Origin: Verrucomicrobiota bacterium
GTDB taxonomy: Bacteria; Chlamydiota; Chlamydiia; Chlamydiales; Rhabdochlamydiaceae
DNA length: 64,000 nucleotides
NCBI GenBank assembly: GCA_018239715.1
Contig: JAFEGW010000006.1
Span: 1 to 64,000, forward strand
Direction: 5' to 3'
Shown here: positions 8,538-16,351 of the stretch, in pieces
How the letters are laid out: every line of letters begins with the position of its first letter
Position numbering within the stretch: the stretch's first letter is position 1
The notes under the pieces: generated by a model
Seen by the model: only the letters and a program-made list of their open reading frames with translations
Database searches by the model: none
Told to the model about the DNA's origin: nothing
Program-made: the position numbers and the translations under genes

Positions 8538-9749
8538 ATGAAGAAGAAACTGGGTTTAATCTTTTCCGTCCTCTTTCTCGATTTTTTTTCATTTTCAGCG
8601 GTGATCGCGTTTCTCCCTCTTTTCTTTTTATCTACGCCGCATAGTTTTTTTTCTAAAGCATTCTCTCCCGAGCTTCGCTATATTTTACTTGGAATCCATT
8701 CAGCTACCTATCCCATTGCTCAATTGATTGCAGCGCCGCTGCTGGGCCATCTTTCGGATAAAATCGGAAGGAGGGGCATCCTGCTGTGTTCTTATTTAGG
8801 AAACACCGTGGGATATGTTCTTTGCAGTATAGGCATTTTAACCACTTCCATCTTGCCTTTGTTTTTAGGCAATTTTGTTGCAGGACTGGCGGGGGTCAAT
8901 CTTTCGACAACCAACGCCATCATCTCTGACATGAGTTCGAATGAAAGGCGCTCGAAATTTTTCGCTGTTTCCCATTTAATGCTCGGAATCGGCTTTATCT
9001 TAGGCCCTTACGTAGCCGGAAAAGTGGTCACTTTTTCTTCCCATGTTTTTGATGCTTGTTTTTATCTTTTTCTGGCCTGCGCAATTTTTTCGTTTTTTAA
9101 CTTTTTATTGATTTACTTTTTTTGGTCTCCAGATGAAGACAAACTGGTGACTGCAAAACCGACTGAAATCCTCTGGAAAGACCTCTTTAGCTGCAATAGA
9201 GAGGTAAAGATTTTGCTCTTTGCGGAGTTTTTGATTTTCTTCGGCTGGTATTTTTTCATTAAAACGTTTCAGGTCTTTTTGATTGAGGGGATCCAATGCA
9301 CAGAAGCCCAAGTCTTTAATGTCTATTCGCAATACGGCCTCTGGTTTGCTTTATCACAGGTGGTCTTCATCACATGGTTTCATCGGTATTCGAAGTCAGA
9401 AAAGTTTTTCCGCCACTTTATTACCTTCTTGGCCCTATCGATCCTGATTTTGTACTTTGCTAAAAGTTATGCGGCCGCCTGCCTCATTGTTCCTCTATTT
9501 ACCTTTGCCTATGGAATGCTCATCCCTTCCTTAACAGGCCTGGTCTCTGACTATGCAGGTGCGCAGAATAATGGAAAAGTGATGGGCCTGCATCAATCGA
9601 TCCAAGCGATCGCGAAGATCGGCGGCCCTCTCATCGCAGGATGTGTTCTGACTTTAACTCCGATGGCAACGGTGCTTTTGAGCCCGCTTTTCATCCTGGC
9701 AAGCCGAGCTTTTCTCCGTAAGAAAGAAAAGCTGCCGGAAGTTACTTAG
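8538..9749 (+). CDS. MFS transporter (DHA1/TetA-like), 12 membrane segments
   Basis: A 403-residue, highly hydrophobic protein with about 12 predicted transmembrane helices. The cytoplasmic loop after helix 2 carries the MFS motif A as GHLSDKIGRRGILL (residues ~75-88), placing it with proton-driven DHA1 exporters of the TetA type. The substrate is unknown; the family exports drugs and metabolites across the inner membrane. It is monocistronic by position: a terminator lies upstream and the next gene runs in the opposite direction and overlaps its 3' end by 8 bp. There is no ribosome-binding sequence, and the start was chosen because the promoter lies immediately upstream. Confidence 0.85.
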   Translation: MKKKLGLIFSVLFLDFFSFSAVIAFLPLFFLSTPHSFFSKAFSPELRYILLGIHSATYPIAQLIAAPLLGHLSDKIGRRGILLCSYLGNTVGYVLCSIGILTTSILPLFLGNFVAGLAGVNLSTTNAIISDMSSNERRSKFFAVSHLMLGIGFILGPYVAGKVVTFSSHVFDACFYLFLACAIFSFFNFLLIYFFWSPDEDKLVTAKPTEILWKDLFSCNREVKILLFAEFLIFFGWYFFIKTFQVFLIEGIQCTEAQVFNVYSQYGLWFALSQVVFITWFHRYSKSEKFFRHFITFLALSILILYFAKSYAAACLIVPLFTFAYGMLIPSLTGLVSDYAGAQNNGKVMGLHQSIQAIAKIGGPLIAGCVLTLTPMATVLLSPLFILASRAFLRKKEKLPEVT

Positions 9750-10092
9750 CGATAGGGAATTTTTGAGAAAGAAGCTCTGCCCACTCTTGGGCATCTTTGA
9801 GAAATTGAGGGAATTCTTTTCCGAAATTGGAAGGGTGAATTTGTTGAGTCCAATGGATCGTCCCTGTGACGTTGTCGATTTCGACTGTCCCGACATTCTC
9901 CCATTTCATCTGCTCGAGAAGCTTTAAAGATTCGTTGAGCTCTTCAGAAAACTCACCTGAACCTTCTAAAATCGGGGTGGAGACTTTCCAGAGAGTGGAG
10001 GAGATCTTTTGGATTAAAACCTCACGCCCTTCCACCTCAATTCTCGTCATTGAGTTTAAAAAAAGATATATAAATGGGAACAAGTAAGACAT
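9742..10092 (-). CDS. Hypothetical protein, 116 residues
   Basis: Unrecognised. The first ~14 residues are hydrophobic (LFPFIYLFLN), and the rest is a small soluble-looking alpha/beta domain with several Trp. Translation may instead begin at the Met at 10050 (MTRIEVEG), which would remove the hydrophobic leader; neither start has a clear ribosome site. It lies 8 nt downstream of the Rsm22-family gene on the same strand, so it is probably co-translated with it. Its 3' end overlaps the convergent MFS gene by 8 bp. Confidence 0.65.
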   Translation of the reverse strand: MSYLFPFIYLFLNSMTRIEVEGREVLIQKISSTLWKVSTPILEGSGEFSEELNESLKLLEQMKWENVGTVEIDNVTGTIHWTQQIHPSNFGKEFPQFLKDAQEWAELLSQKFPIAK

Positions 10093-10100
10093 GTACCGTA

Positions 10101-10985
10101 TTATACAGTATTTATAATTTTATCGCCCCAATTTAGTTTATTAATCCTTTTATACTGCTCTTTATCTTTCTTCGTAATTGTCTTTTGCTCGATTCCGTTT
10201 TTAGAACATAACGTGATAAGTGTATGTCCTTTTCGTCTCAAAGGATCTTTTAACAGTCTGGAAAAAGGAGTCGGTAAAGCCTGTTTACTCATAATAATGT
10301 AAGAAAATTTTTCATCTTCATAGCCTAAAGAGCCTTCTTTGGCTAACCGATGACCCTCCGACCTTTCTAACCGCACGCCAAAATGGCACCACTCGGGTGT
10401 CTTTTCCCAAGGGCAAGCGTTAGAGTGAGGACAAGGAGCATAAACTCTTCCCTTTTGACCGATGCAAAAATCCCTTCCCTTGAGCATGCTTTGATACCCC
10501 CGCGGCGTTCCCGGCTCGACAAGGACTAAAAATTGCCGCGCGGCTTGCCATGCCCGTTCCAGCAGTGCTAAATTCAGGATCTCTCCCCACGAGTAAGAAA
10601 AAAGGACCAAATCATGCATTTCAAATTGCTCCAGCTTGGAGACATCGCTGCTGACCCATCGTACACGATCCGAAGGCGTCATCTTAGAACCGATCTCGAT
10701 AAAGTCATTATCCCTTTCAATCAGGGTTGCCTTTAGGCCCTCCCAAATTTCCTGAGCTGCGAGCCAGGATGTCCCAGGTCCAGCCCCGATATCAAGCATC
10801 GATTGCACTGAGAACCCTCGTATCTCTTGAAAGACCCTTTGTAAAGCGGCTTTAGTTGCGGGGAGGCGTGTCAAAAGATAGGCATATCGATCCTGCGGAG
10901 TTCGCAAATAAGGTGTGATCCCTTGGCGATAGCGCTCAGATAAAGCTAGTGCGGCTTTTTTTAGCTCGGAGGGTGAAAATTCCAT
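10101..10985 (-). CDS. Rsm22-family SAM-dependent methyltransferase
   Basis: 294 residues. The SAM-binding motif I is MLDIGAGPGTS (residues 63-73), with the acidic end of the second strand at IERD (89-92). The family-specific cysteine cluster follows: PCPHSNACP and EWCHF, with C185, C191 and C200, and C174 nearby. This arrangement is characteristic of Rsm22/METTL17 proteins, which associate with the small ribosomal subunit and carry a metal or Fe-S site. The likely role is small-subunit rRNA methylation or assembly. The first gene of a two-gene minus-strand unit with the 116-residue protein. The lysine-rich tail (~270-285) fits RNA contact. Confidence 0.85.
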   Translation of the reverse strand: MEFSPSELKKAALALSERYRQGITPYLRTPQDRYAYLLTRLPATKAALQRVFQEIRGFSVQSMLDIGAGPGTSWLAAQEIWEGLKATLIERDNDFIEIGSKMTPSDRVRWVSSDVSKLEQFEMHDLVLFSYSWGEILNLALLERAWQAARQFLVLVEPGTPRGYQSMLKGRDFCIGQKGRVYAPCPHSNACPWEKTPEWCHFGVRLERSEGHRLAKEGSLGYEDEKFSYIIMSKQALPTPFSRLLKDPLRRKGHTLITLCSKNGIEQKTITKKDKEQYKRINKLNWGDKIINTV

Positions 10986-11127
10986 CCTACTATTATCTTA
11001 TTTTAATCGAATTTTGGAACATTGTTTAGATGGTTTATTGTCAAAATTAAGATTGTGAATATTAAATTTTCCACTAACAAACGCTAGGAGAATATTATGG
11101 TAACAAAGGGCGCTATTTTGAAGAAAT

Positions 11128-12576
11128 TTAGGTCTGCTTTTTTCGTCTCGTCAGGGTAAGCGTTGCTTCTGGATCCATCGTCAAGGTAAGAAGTTCTTTC
11201 TGACGAGGAGCTTGGTTAGGATTTGATTGGATCGTATACTGCTCGGTGAATGCTTCGATCAATGCCCGAATTTCAGCTAAAGCCAGAGGTTTCCCCAGGC
11301 AAACGTGTCTCCCTCTGCCAAAGGGATGCCAAGAAAGGGAACTCCTTGGACGAGATGGATCAAATATATGAGGGTTATCGTAGAGCACGGGATCTCGTCC
11401 TGCAAAATAAGGAGAATAGATGATGTTTTCTCCCTTCGGAAAGAGATACTTCCACTGAGATCCATCGGAGCTCTTTACACTAACTTCCAGATCTACTCGA
11501 GGGGTGCGATTAATCAAAGCTGTAGGAGGATGCATGCGAAGACATTCTTCGATCAACTTATTCATAGTTGAATCGGGATCTTGATGTGCCTGTTCAGTCT
11601 CTTTAAGAAGCGCATCCTGATATTCAGGATGTTGTCCCAATTGCCAAAGCATGTACTCAAGAAAAGAAGAAGAGGTTTCTCCTCCTGCAACATACATGAG
11701 AAAAAGAACTCCTCTTCTCTGGGCATCGGTCATTTCTGTAGTTTTAAGCACATCATTAAAAGCGCCTTCCGAATTGTAGATCGTCGCCTGCATAGTTTTC
11801 AGAGTATCCTGATAAGCTCGTTCCTGTTCCGCAGTCGGTCTTTGCCATAGAAATTTCAGGACGGCATGGTTCATACATACATAAATAGCCTGACTGATCG
11901 GTTGATAGTCGGCAAAATTTGCCGCTTCTTTTCCCAAGAGGAGATTTGAAATGACAGCTGTACTAAACATTTTGGTGAATTCTCTTCCCGAACAGCGGAC
12001 AACCCCATCTACCTCTTGCCTTTTCAAATAAGCTAAAGCACCCTTCACAATTTCTTTTAAACGAGTTCTTATAAAAGGGAGATTACCAGGACCAAAAAAT
12101 TCATGAACGACCTTTCGATAAATCTCAACTTGCTGGGGGTAGCAGGTGAATAAAAAATCCTCCAGACTCACTGCTTCTTTAAGAAGATCTTGGAGAAGGG
12201 GGAGGAAAAGACGAGCGTTATCGTCTTTGACGCCAATAGTATATAGACCTTCTTCATCGTTGCGGTAATCGTTAAGAATTGCACTAGCTAAGCGGGCTGA
12301 AGTAACAATATGTTGCCTCCCGAGTGGAGAGGGCATAAGATGGATGGCACGACCTACGATGATCTGTTTTTGAATGGGAACGATCATCTCCTGATGTTTG
12401 ATGATCAATCCGACTGTATAAAGCATGTGAGGGATTTCAATAGGAAGCTGAACTATCCACTTCAGCCAACGAGCTACACGTGTACAATAACTCGAATCTA
12501 CTCGAGAGATCGTAATTGTTGCATCACTACTAATGGGCTGATCAGCACCTGAACACCAACGACGGAAAAAGGCCAT
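11128..12576 (-). CDS. Cytochrome P450 monooxygenase
   Basis: 482 residues with all core P450 signatures in order: I-helix AGGETSSS (~residues 313-320, proton-delivery site), K-helix ExxR as EECLR, a PxR-like stretch, and the haem-thiolate loop FGRGRHVCLG with the ligand Cys at 426. The N-terminal ~50 residues contain a hydrophobic stretch that may anchor it at the inner membrane. P450s insert one oxygen from O2 and need an electron donor; no ferredoxin or reductase gene is visible in the window. ATG 12576 follows a purine-rich GGGAGGGG. Divergent from the Rieske/SDR/KstD operon across 128 bp, which suggests joint regulation and a sterol or related lipid substrate (inference). P450s are not part of the Chlamydiaceae core, so acquisition by transfer is likely. 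Confidence 0.95.
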   Translation of the reverse strand: MAFFRRWCSGADQPISSDATITISRVDSSYCTRVARWLKWIVQLPIEIPHMLYTVGLIIKHQEMIVPIQKQIIVGRAIHLMPSPLGRQHIVTSARLASAILNDYRNDEEGLYTIGVKDDNARLFLPLLQDLLKEAVSLEDFLFTCYPQQVEIYRKVVHEFFGPGNLPFIRTRLKEIVKGALAYLKRQEVDGVVRCSGREFTKMFSTAVISNLLLGKEAANFADYQPISQAIYVCMNHAVLKFLWQRPTAEQERAYQDTLKTMQATIYNSEGAFNDVLKTTEMTDAQRRGVLFLMYVAGGETSSSFLEYMLWQLGQHPEYQDALLKETEQAHQDPDSTMNKLIEECLRMHPPTALINRTPRVDLEVSVKSSDGSQWKYLFPKGENIIYSPYFAGRDPVLYDNPHIFDPSRPRSSLSWHPFGRGRHVCLGKPLALAEIRALIEAFTEQYTIQSNPNQAPRQKELLTLTMDPEATLTLTRRKKQT

Positions 12577-12646
12577 TTTTCCCCTCCCGGATTAAAAACA
12601 AACGATGAAAATTTATCACACGAAACTTTCGGAAACAAGGAAAAAC

Positions 12647-12676
12647 TTGAGATCTTTTAAAGCCCCGTGATATAAA
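12647..12676 (+). promoter_or_regulatory. Promoter of the Rieske/SDR/KstD operon
   Basis: TTGAGA (12647-12652), an 18-bp spacer and TATAAA (12671-12676). The predicted start is near 12683, leaving a ~22-nt leader with GGGGTGG before ATG 12705. It sits in the divergent region shared with the P450 gene. Confidence 0.5.
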
Positions 12677-12704
12677 TAGTGAGCACATAGACAGGGGTGG
12701 ATCT

Positions 12705-13679
12705 ATGACAAGCACTTTGTCAACGCCGGTACAAAAAAAAGCTGATTTGCATCTTTTCCCCAACGGCTGGTATCAGGTGGCCTGGAGCGATGAAGTAAAA
12801 CCTAAAGGCATCAAGACGATACATTTCTTTGGCCGCGATTTTATCGTTGTGCGGGGAGAAGATCGGAAAGCGCACATTTATGATCCTTATTGTCCTCATT
12901 TGGGAGCTCATCTCGGTGAAGGCGGGAAAGTAACTGGAAACACCATCCAATGCCCTTTTCATAGCTGGAGTTACAACCTTGATAGTGGCCACTGCCAATC
13001 CATTCCCTATTGCGAAAAGATTCCTAAACGAGCCCAATTGAAGAGTTATCCAGTTATTGAAAGACACGGCATCCTATTCATGTACTATCATGCACAGCAG
13101 GAAATCCCTTCTCAGGATCTGCAAAACCTTCCCGAGTTGGATTCAAACGAATGGGTTTTATCCAAGAAAATGACACTGCAATGCCGCGGCATACTTCGCG
13201 ATGTTATGGAAAATATCGCTGATATCGCTCATTTTAAGTATATCCATGGGGGAGATATCATCCCTGAATCGGACATCCAAATTGAAGATAATGTCTTTCA
13301 TTGCAATCTGACAAATACAGTCACATATTTTGGCAAGACCCTTCCAGCCAAGACAAAATTAAGCGTATTACAGCCGGGGTTGTTATTTGTGCGGATCCTG
13401 TCTCCTATGGATTTTATGTTTCTTTCCGGTGCTACACCTATCAAGAAAGATGAATTCAAACTCAATGTAATGATCTTCTTAAGAAAATCAAATATTGCAA
13501 GCAGAGCGATAAAAAACTTGTTAATTTCGTATGAGTTGAAGCGTCAGTTGGAAGAAGACTTCAAAATCATTGCAAATCGAGCTCAACAACATGCTTCTTT
13601 ATTTTGTGCTGCCGACGGTTCGTTGGTTCGATTTCGCAAGTGGTATGAACAATTTTTTAGTCCGATGGAAGAGATTTGA
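12705..13679 (+). CDS. Rieske non-haem iron oxygenase, KshA / cholesterol-7-desaturase type
   Basis: 324 residues. The N-terminal Rieske [2Fe-2S] domain has CPH (C63, H65) and CPFH (C83, H86). The catalytic domain has the mononuclear iron motif N-x-x-D-x-x-H-x4-H (N170, D173, H176, H181), and D285 in LEEDF is a candidate third ligand. This spacing matches 3-ketosteroid 9alpha-hydroxylase KshA and the DAF-36/Neverland sterol 7-desaturases. I would expect hydroxylation or desaturation of a steroid ring, with electrons supplied by a reductase not encoded nearby. First gene of a tightly packed operon: its stop codon overlaps the next start in TGATG. Which of the two activities it has cannot be told from sequence. 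Confidence 0.9.
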   Translation: MTSTLSTPVQKKADLHLFPNGWYQVAWSDEVKPKGIKTIHFFGRDFIVVRGEDRKAHIYDPYCPHLGAHLGEGGKVTGNTIQCPFHSWSYNLDSGHCQSIPYCEKIPKRAQLKSYPVIERHGILFMYYHAQQEIPSQDLQNLPELDSNEWVLSKKMTLQCRGILRDVMENIADIAHFKYIHGGDIIPESDIQIEDNVFHCNLTNTVTYFGKTLPAKTKLSVLQPGLLFVRILSPMDFMFLSGATPIKKDEFKLNVMIFLRKSNIASRAIKNLLISYELKRQLEEDFKIIANRAQQHASLFCAADGSLVRFRKWYEQFFSPMEEI

Positions 13680-14677
13680 TGAAGGTTGCAGTGACTGGCG
13701 CAACAGGTCACATTGGTCCCAACTTGATTCGAGAACTTTTATTGTCAGGATATAGCGTAAGGGCATTAGCGCTAACCAATAGCGATCTCACCTGTTTAAA
13801 TGGATTGCCTGTAGAAATTATCTACGGAGATGTCTGCGATCGAAATTCATTGCTCCATGTTTTTGACGGAGTGGATGTTGTGTTTCATCTCGCTGCAAAA
13901 ATCTCCATTGATGGAGACAGGCAAGGATTGGTTTATCAAACAAATGTTGAGGGTGTCAAAAATGCTGCCTGGGCTGCATTAAAAAGCAGAATACGGCGAT
14001 TTATTCATTTTTCTTCGATCCATGCCTTCGATCCTTATCCTCTTGATGCGGAGATCAATGAAAGCAGACAGAAAGCCTATCATTCCGTTTGCACAGCCTA
14101 TGAACGTACAAAAGGATTGGGTGAACTAGAAATTCATCGCGCGATTCAACAAGGTCTCGATGCTGTCATATTAAATCCATCCGGTATCATTGGTTCCGAA
14201 GATTACGCACCATCCCGCATGGGACGAGCGCTCAGAAAATTTTTTCAAGGGAAAGTGCCGCTGGTTCCCGCTGGCGGTTTCAATTGGGTGGATGTCAGAG
14301 ATGTGGTGAAAAGCAGTCTTGTTGCTTTAGAAAAGGGAAAGACGGGGGAAAACTACATTTTATCCGGGCATTGGATAACAGCATTTGAAATGGGGGTCAT
14401 TGCCGCTCACATTGGCGGTGTATCCCCTCCTCGGGCAATGATTCCCACTTATATTGCTCCCATTTTTGGATCTTGTGCGGCTCTTGTATCCCGTTTATCT
14501 GGCGGTGAGCCGCTGTTTACTTCAGAATCACTCTCAACATTGCATACTTATCGATACATCAACAATGAGAAAGCAAGAACAGAGCTTGGGTTTAATCCGC
14601 GCCCGCTGATTGAAACGTTAACTGATACATATCAATGGTTCTTGGCCCCTTCTCACGCTCTTTTACATCATGGTTAA
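13679..14677 (+). CDS. Extended SDR, 3beta-hydroxysteroid dehydrogenase / epimerase-like
   Basis: 332 residues. The NAD(P)-binding motif GATGHIG is at residues 7-13, the catalytic Y141-x3-K145 (YERTK) is preceded by Ser112/113, and the C-terminal substrate domain is hydrophobic. This resembles 3beta-HSD/NSDHL-like and other extended SDRs. In the context of a KstD-like and a KshA-like enzyme, oxidation of a sterol 3-hydroxyl to a 3-ketone is the best guess. ATG 13679 overlaps the preceding stop (TGATG), so the two are translationally coupled; a TTG at 13676 is the other option but lies too close. It overlaps the next gene by 8 bp. A nucleotide-sugar epimerase role is the main alternative. Confidence 0.8.
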   Translation: MKVAVTGATGHIGPNLIRELLLSGYSVRALALTNSDLTCLNGLPVEIIYGDVCDRNSLLHVFDGVDVVFHLAAKISIDGDRQGLVYQTNVEGVKNAAWAALKSRIRRFIHFSSIHAFDPYPLDAEINESRQKAYHSVCTAYERTKGLGELEIHRAIQQGLDAVILNPSGIIGSEDYAPSRMGRALRKFFQGKVPLVPAGGFNWVDVRDVVKSSLVALEKGKTGENYILSGHWITAFEMGVIAAHIGGVSPPRAMIPTYIAPIFGSCAALVSRLSGGEPLFTSESLSTLHTYRYINNEKARTELGFNPRPLIETLTDTYQWFLAPSHALLHHG

Positions 14678-16337
14678 TATAAAAGAAGTGGATCTAGTTG
14701 TTGTAGGTTCGGGAGCAGGCGGGATGATGGCCGCCCTTACTGCGCATGCTGAAAACAAGAAAGTCCTGTTGATTGAAAAAAGTGTTCATTATGGGGGCTC
14801 AACAGCTTTGTCCGGAGGAGCGATTTGGATCCCCAATAATCCAACGCTGCTGCGAGCCCGTGTGAGAGACAAACAAGAAGATGTGCTTGCTTATTTGTCC
14901 TCTATTACTCATGGAAAAATACCCCAAAAACGGCTTCAAGCTTTTATTGAAGCTGGCCCGCATGCCATCAAGTTTCTAGAGGAGTCTTGCCGCTATTTTC
15001 AGTTTCAATACATCGAGGGTTATCCCGACTATCATCCCGAAGTCCCCGGAGGACGAGCGGAAGGGAGGAGTATTGAGGCGCTTCCCATTGACCTCAATCT
15101 CTTAGGTGAAAATAAGCAATGGATGAACCCGTCCATCATACCCATGCCGCCCTATGTTTGGTTAACTATAAAAGAATATAAACATTTGAATCTTAGTTTT
15201 CGATCTTGGAAGGGGGCTTTTTTCTCTTTAAAACTGGGATGTAGATCTATTTTTTCAATGATGTTGCGAAGACAAATGGGATCACTGGGGCAAGCCTTGG
15301 TGGCCCGATTTCGTCTTGCGCTGCAAGAGACAGGCGTTGAAATTTGGATGTCAACTTCCCTTAAAGAGCTCATTAAAAAAAACAATGCGGTGATAGGAGC
15401 CCTTGTTGAACGCAAGGGGGAAACAATAAGGGTGCATAGTAAACAGGGTGTTATATTGGCCTGTGGAGGGTTTGAGCATAACCTGACGATGAGGAAACAA
15501 TATTTTTCTCATTTATCTAATTATTGGAGTACTGGATCTAAAAATAATACAGGCGATGGTATTCAAGCTGCTTTGAGACAGGGAGCAAAAATAGAGGCGA
15601 TGGATAGTGCTTGGTGGATGCCCTCCATCCAATTACCATCTGGCTGCATTTTTCCGCTGGTTGCTGAACGAGCGATTCCCAGATCTCTAATTATTAATGG
15701 CTTCGGTGTAAGATTTGCCAATGAGGCAGCGCCCTATGTCAATTTTGTTCATCACCAATTAGCGCTCCACCAGAAAATGGGAAAACATATTCCTGCATTT
15801 TTCATTATGGATTCGGTTGCCAAAAGAAGATATTTATTTGCAGGAATTACTCCCTTGCAATCTTTTCCTAAAGAGTGGTTTAAAACAAAACTCGCTTTCC
15901 AAGCATCTTCACTGCCTGAATTGGCGGATCAAATAGCGGTCTCTAGAGATAACCTTGTTGAAACGGTAGCACGATTCAATCGCTTTGCATTACAGGGAAA
16001 GGATGAGGATTTTAAACGCGGCGAAAGCGTTTATGATTGCTATTATGGCGATCCCTCCTTAAAAAACAGTTGCCTTGATCAAATCTCCCAGCCTCCCTAT
16101 TTTGCTATTTCTATTGTCCCCGGAGATTTGGGCACAAATGGGGGGTTAGTCTGCGATGAAAATAGCGTAGTTCTTGCGCAAGATGATTCGCCTATTCAGG
16201 GCCTCTATGCCACAGGTAATTGTAGTCGCTCGGTGATGGGAGATGATTATGCTGGCGCCGGCGCTACTATTGGCCCAGCTATTGTTTTTGGTTGGATTGC
16301 TGCGCGGCATGCATGTGCTCGCGCTATGGCGCCATGA
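14670..16337 (+). CDS. FAD-dependent 3-ketosteroid dehydrogenase (KstD-like)
   Basis: 555 residues. The FAD dinucleotide-binding motif VVGSGAGGMMAAL starts at residue 11, followed by the family signature GGSTALSGG (42-50) and WIPNN. The C-terminal half has the FAD-closing block GTNGGL and GLYATGN, then YAGAGATIGPA, where Y527 and G531 match the catalytic Tyr and Gly of delta-1-KstD (Tyr487/Gly491 in the Rhodococcus enzyme). KstDs introduce a double bond in ring A of 3-ketosteroids; 4-dehydrogenases and fumarate-reductase-like relatives share the fold. The length fits KstD. Last gene of the three-gene operon, overlapping the SDR by 8 bp. It faces the EmrB-like gene with only 14 bp between stops. 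Confidence 0.85.
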   Translation: MVNIKEVDLVVVGSGAGGMMAALTAHAENKKVLLIEKSVHYGGSTALSGGAIWIPNNPTLLRARVRDKQEDVLAYLSSITHGKIPQKRLQAFIEAGPHAIKFLEESCRYFQFQYIEGYPDYHPEVPGGRAEGRSIEALPIDLNLLGENKQWMNPSIIPMPPYVWLTIKEYKHLNLSFRSWKGAFFSLKLGCRSIFSMMLRRQMGSLGQALVARFRLALQETGVEIWMSTSLKELIKKNNAVIGALVERKGETIRVHSKQGVILACGGFEHNLTMRKQYFSHLSNYWSTGSKNNTGDGIQAALRQGAKIEAMDSAWWMPSIQLPSGCIFPLVAERAIPRSLIINGFGVRFANEAAPYVNFVHHQLALHQKMGKHIPAFFIMDSVAKRRYLFAGITPLQSFPKEWFKTKLAFQASSLPELADQIAVSRDNLVETVARFNRFALQGKDEDFKRGESVYDCYYGDPSLKNSCLDQISQPPYFAISIVPGDLGTNGGLVCDENSVVLAQDDSPIQGLYATGNCSRSVMGDDYAGAGATIGPAIVFGWIAARHACARAMAP

Positions 16338-16351
16338 CAAGAAGACCCTTG

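Noticed and set aside
9866-10087. Plus-strand ORF opposite the 116-residue gene
   Set aside because: The minus-strand frame has better protein-like composition and lies in an operon; the plus frame has no ribosome site.
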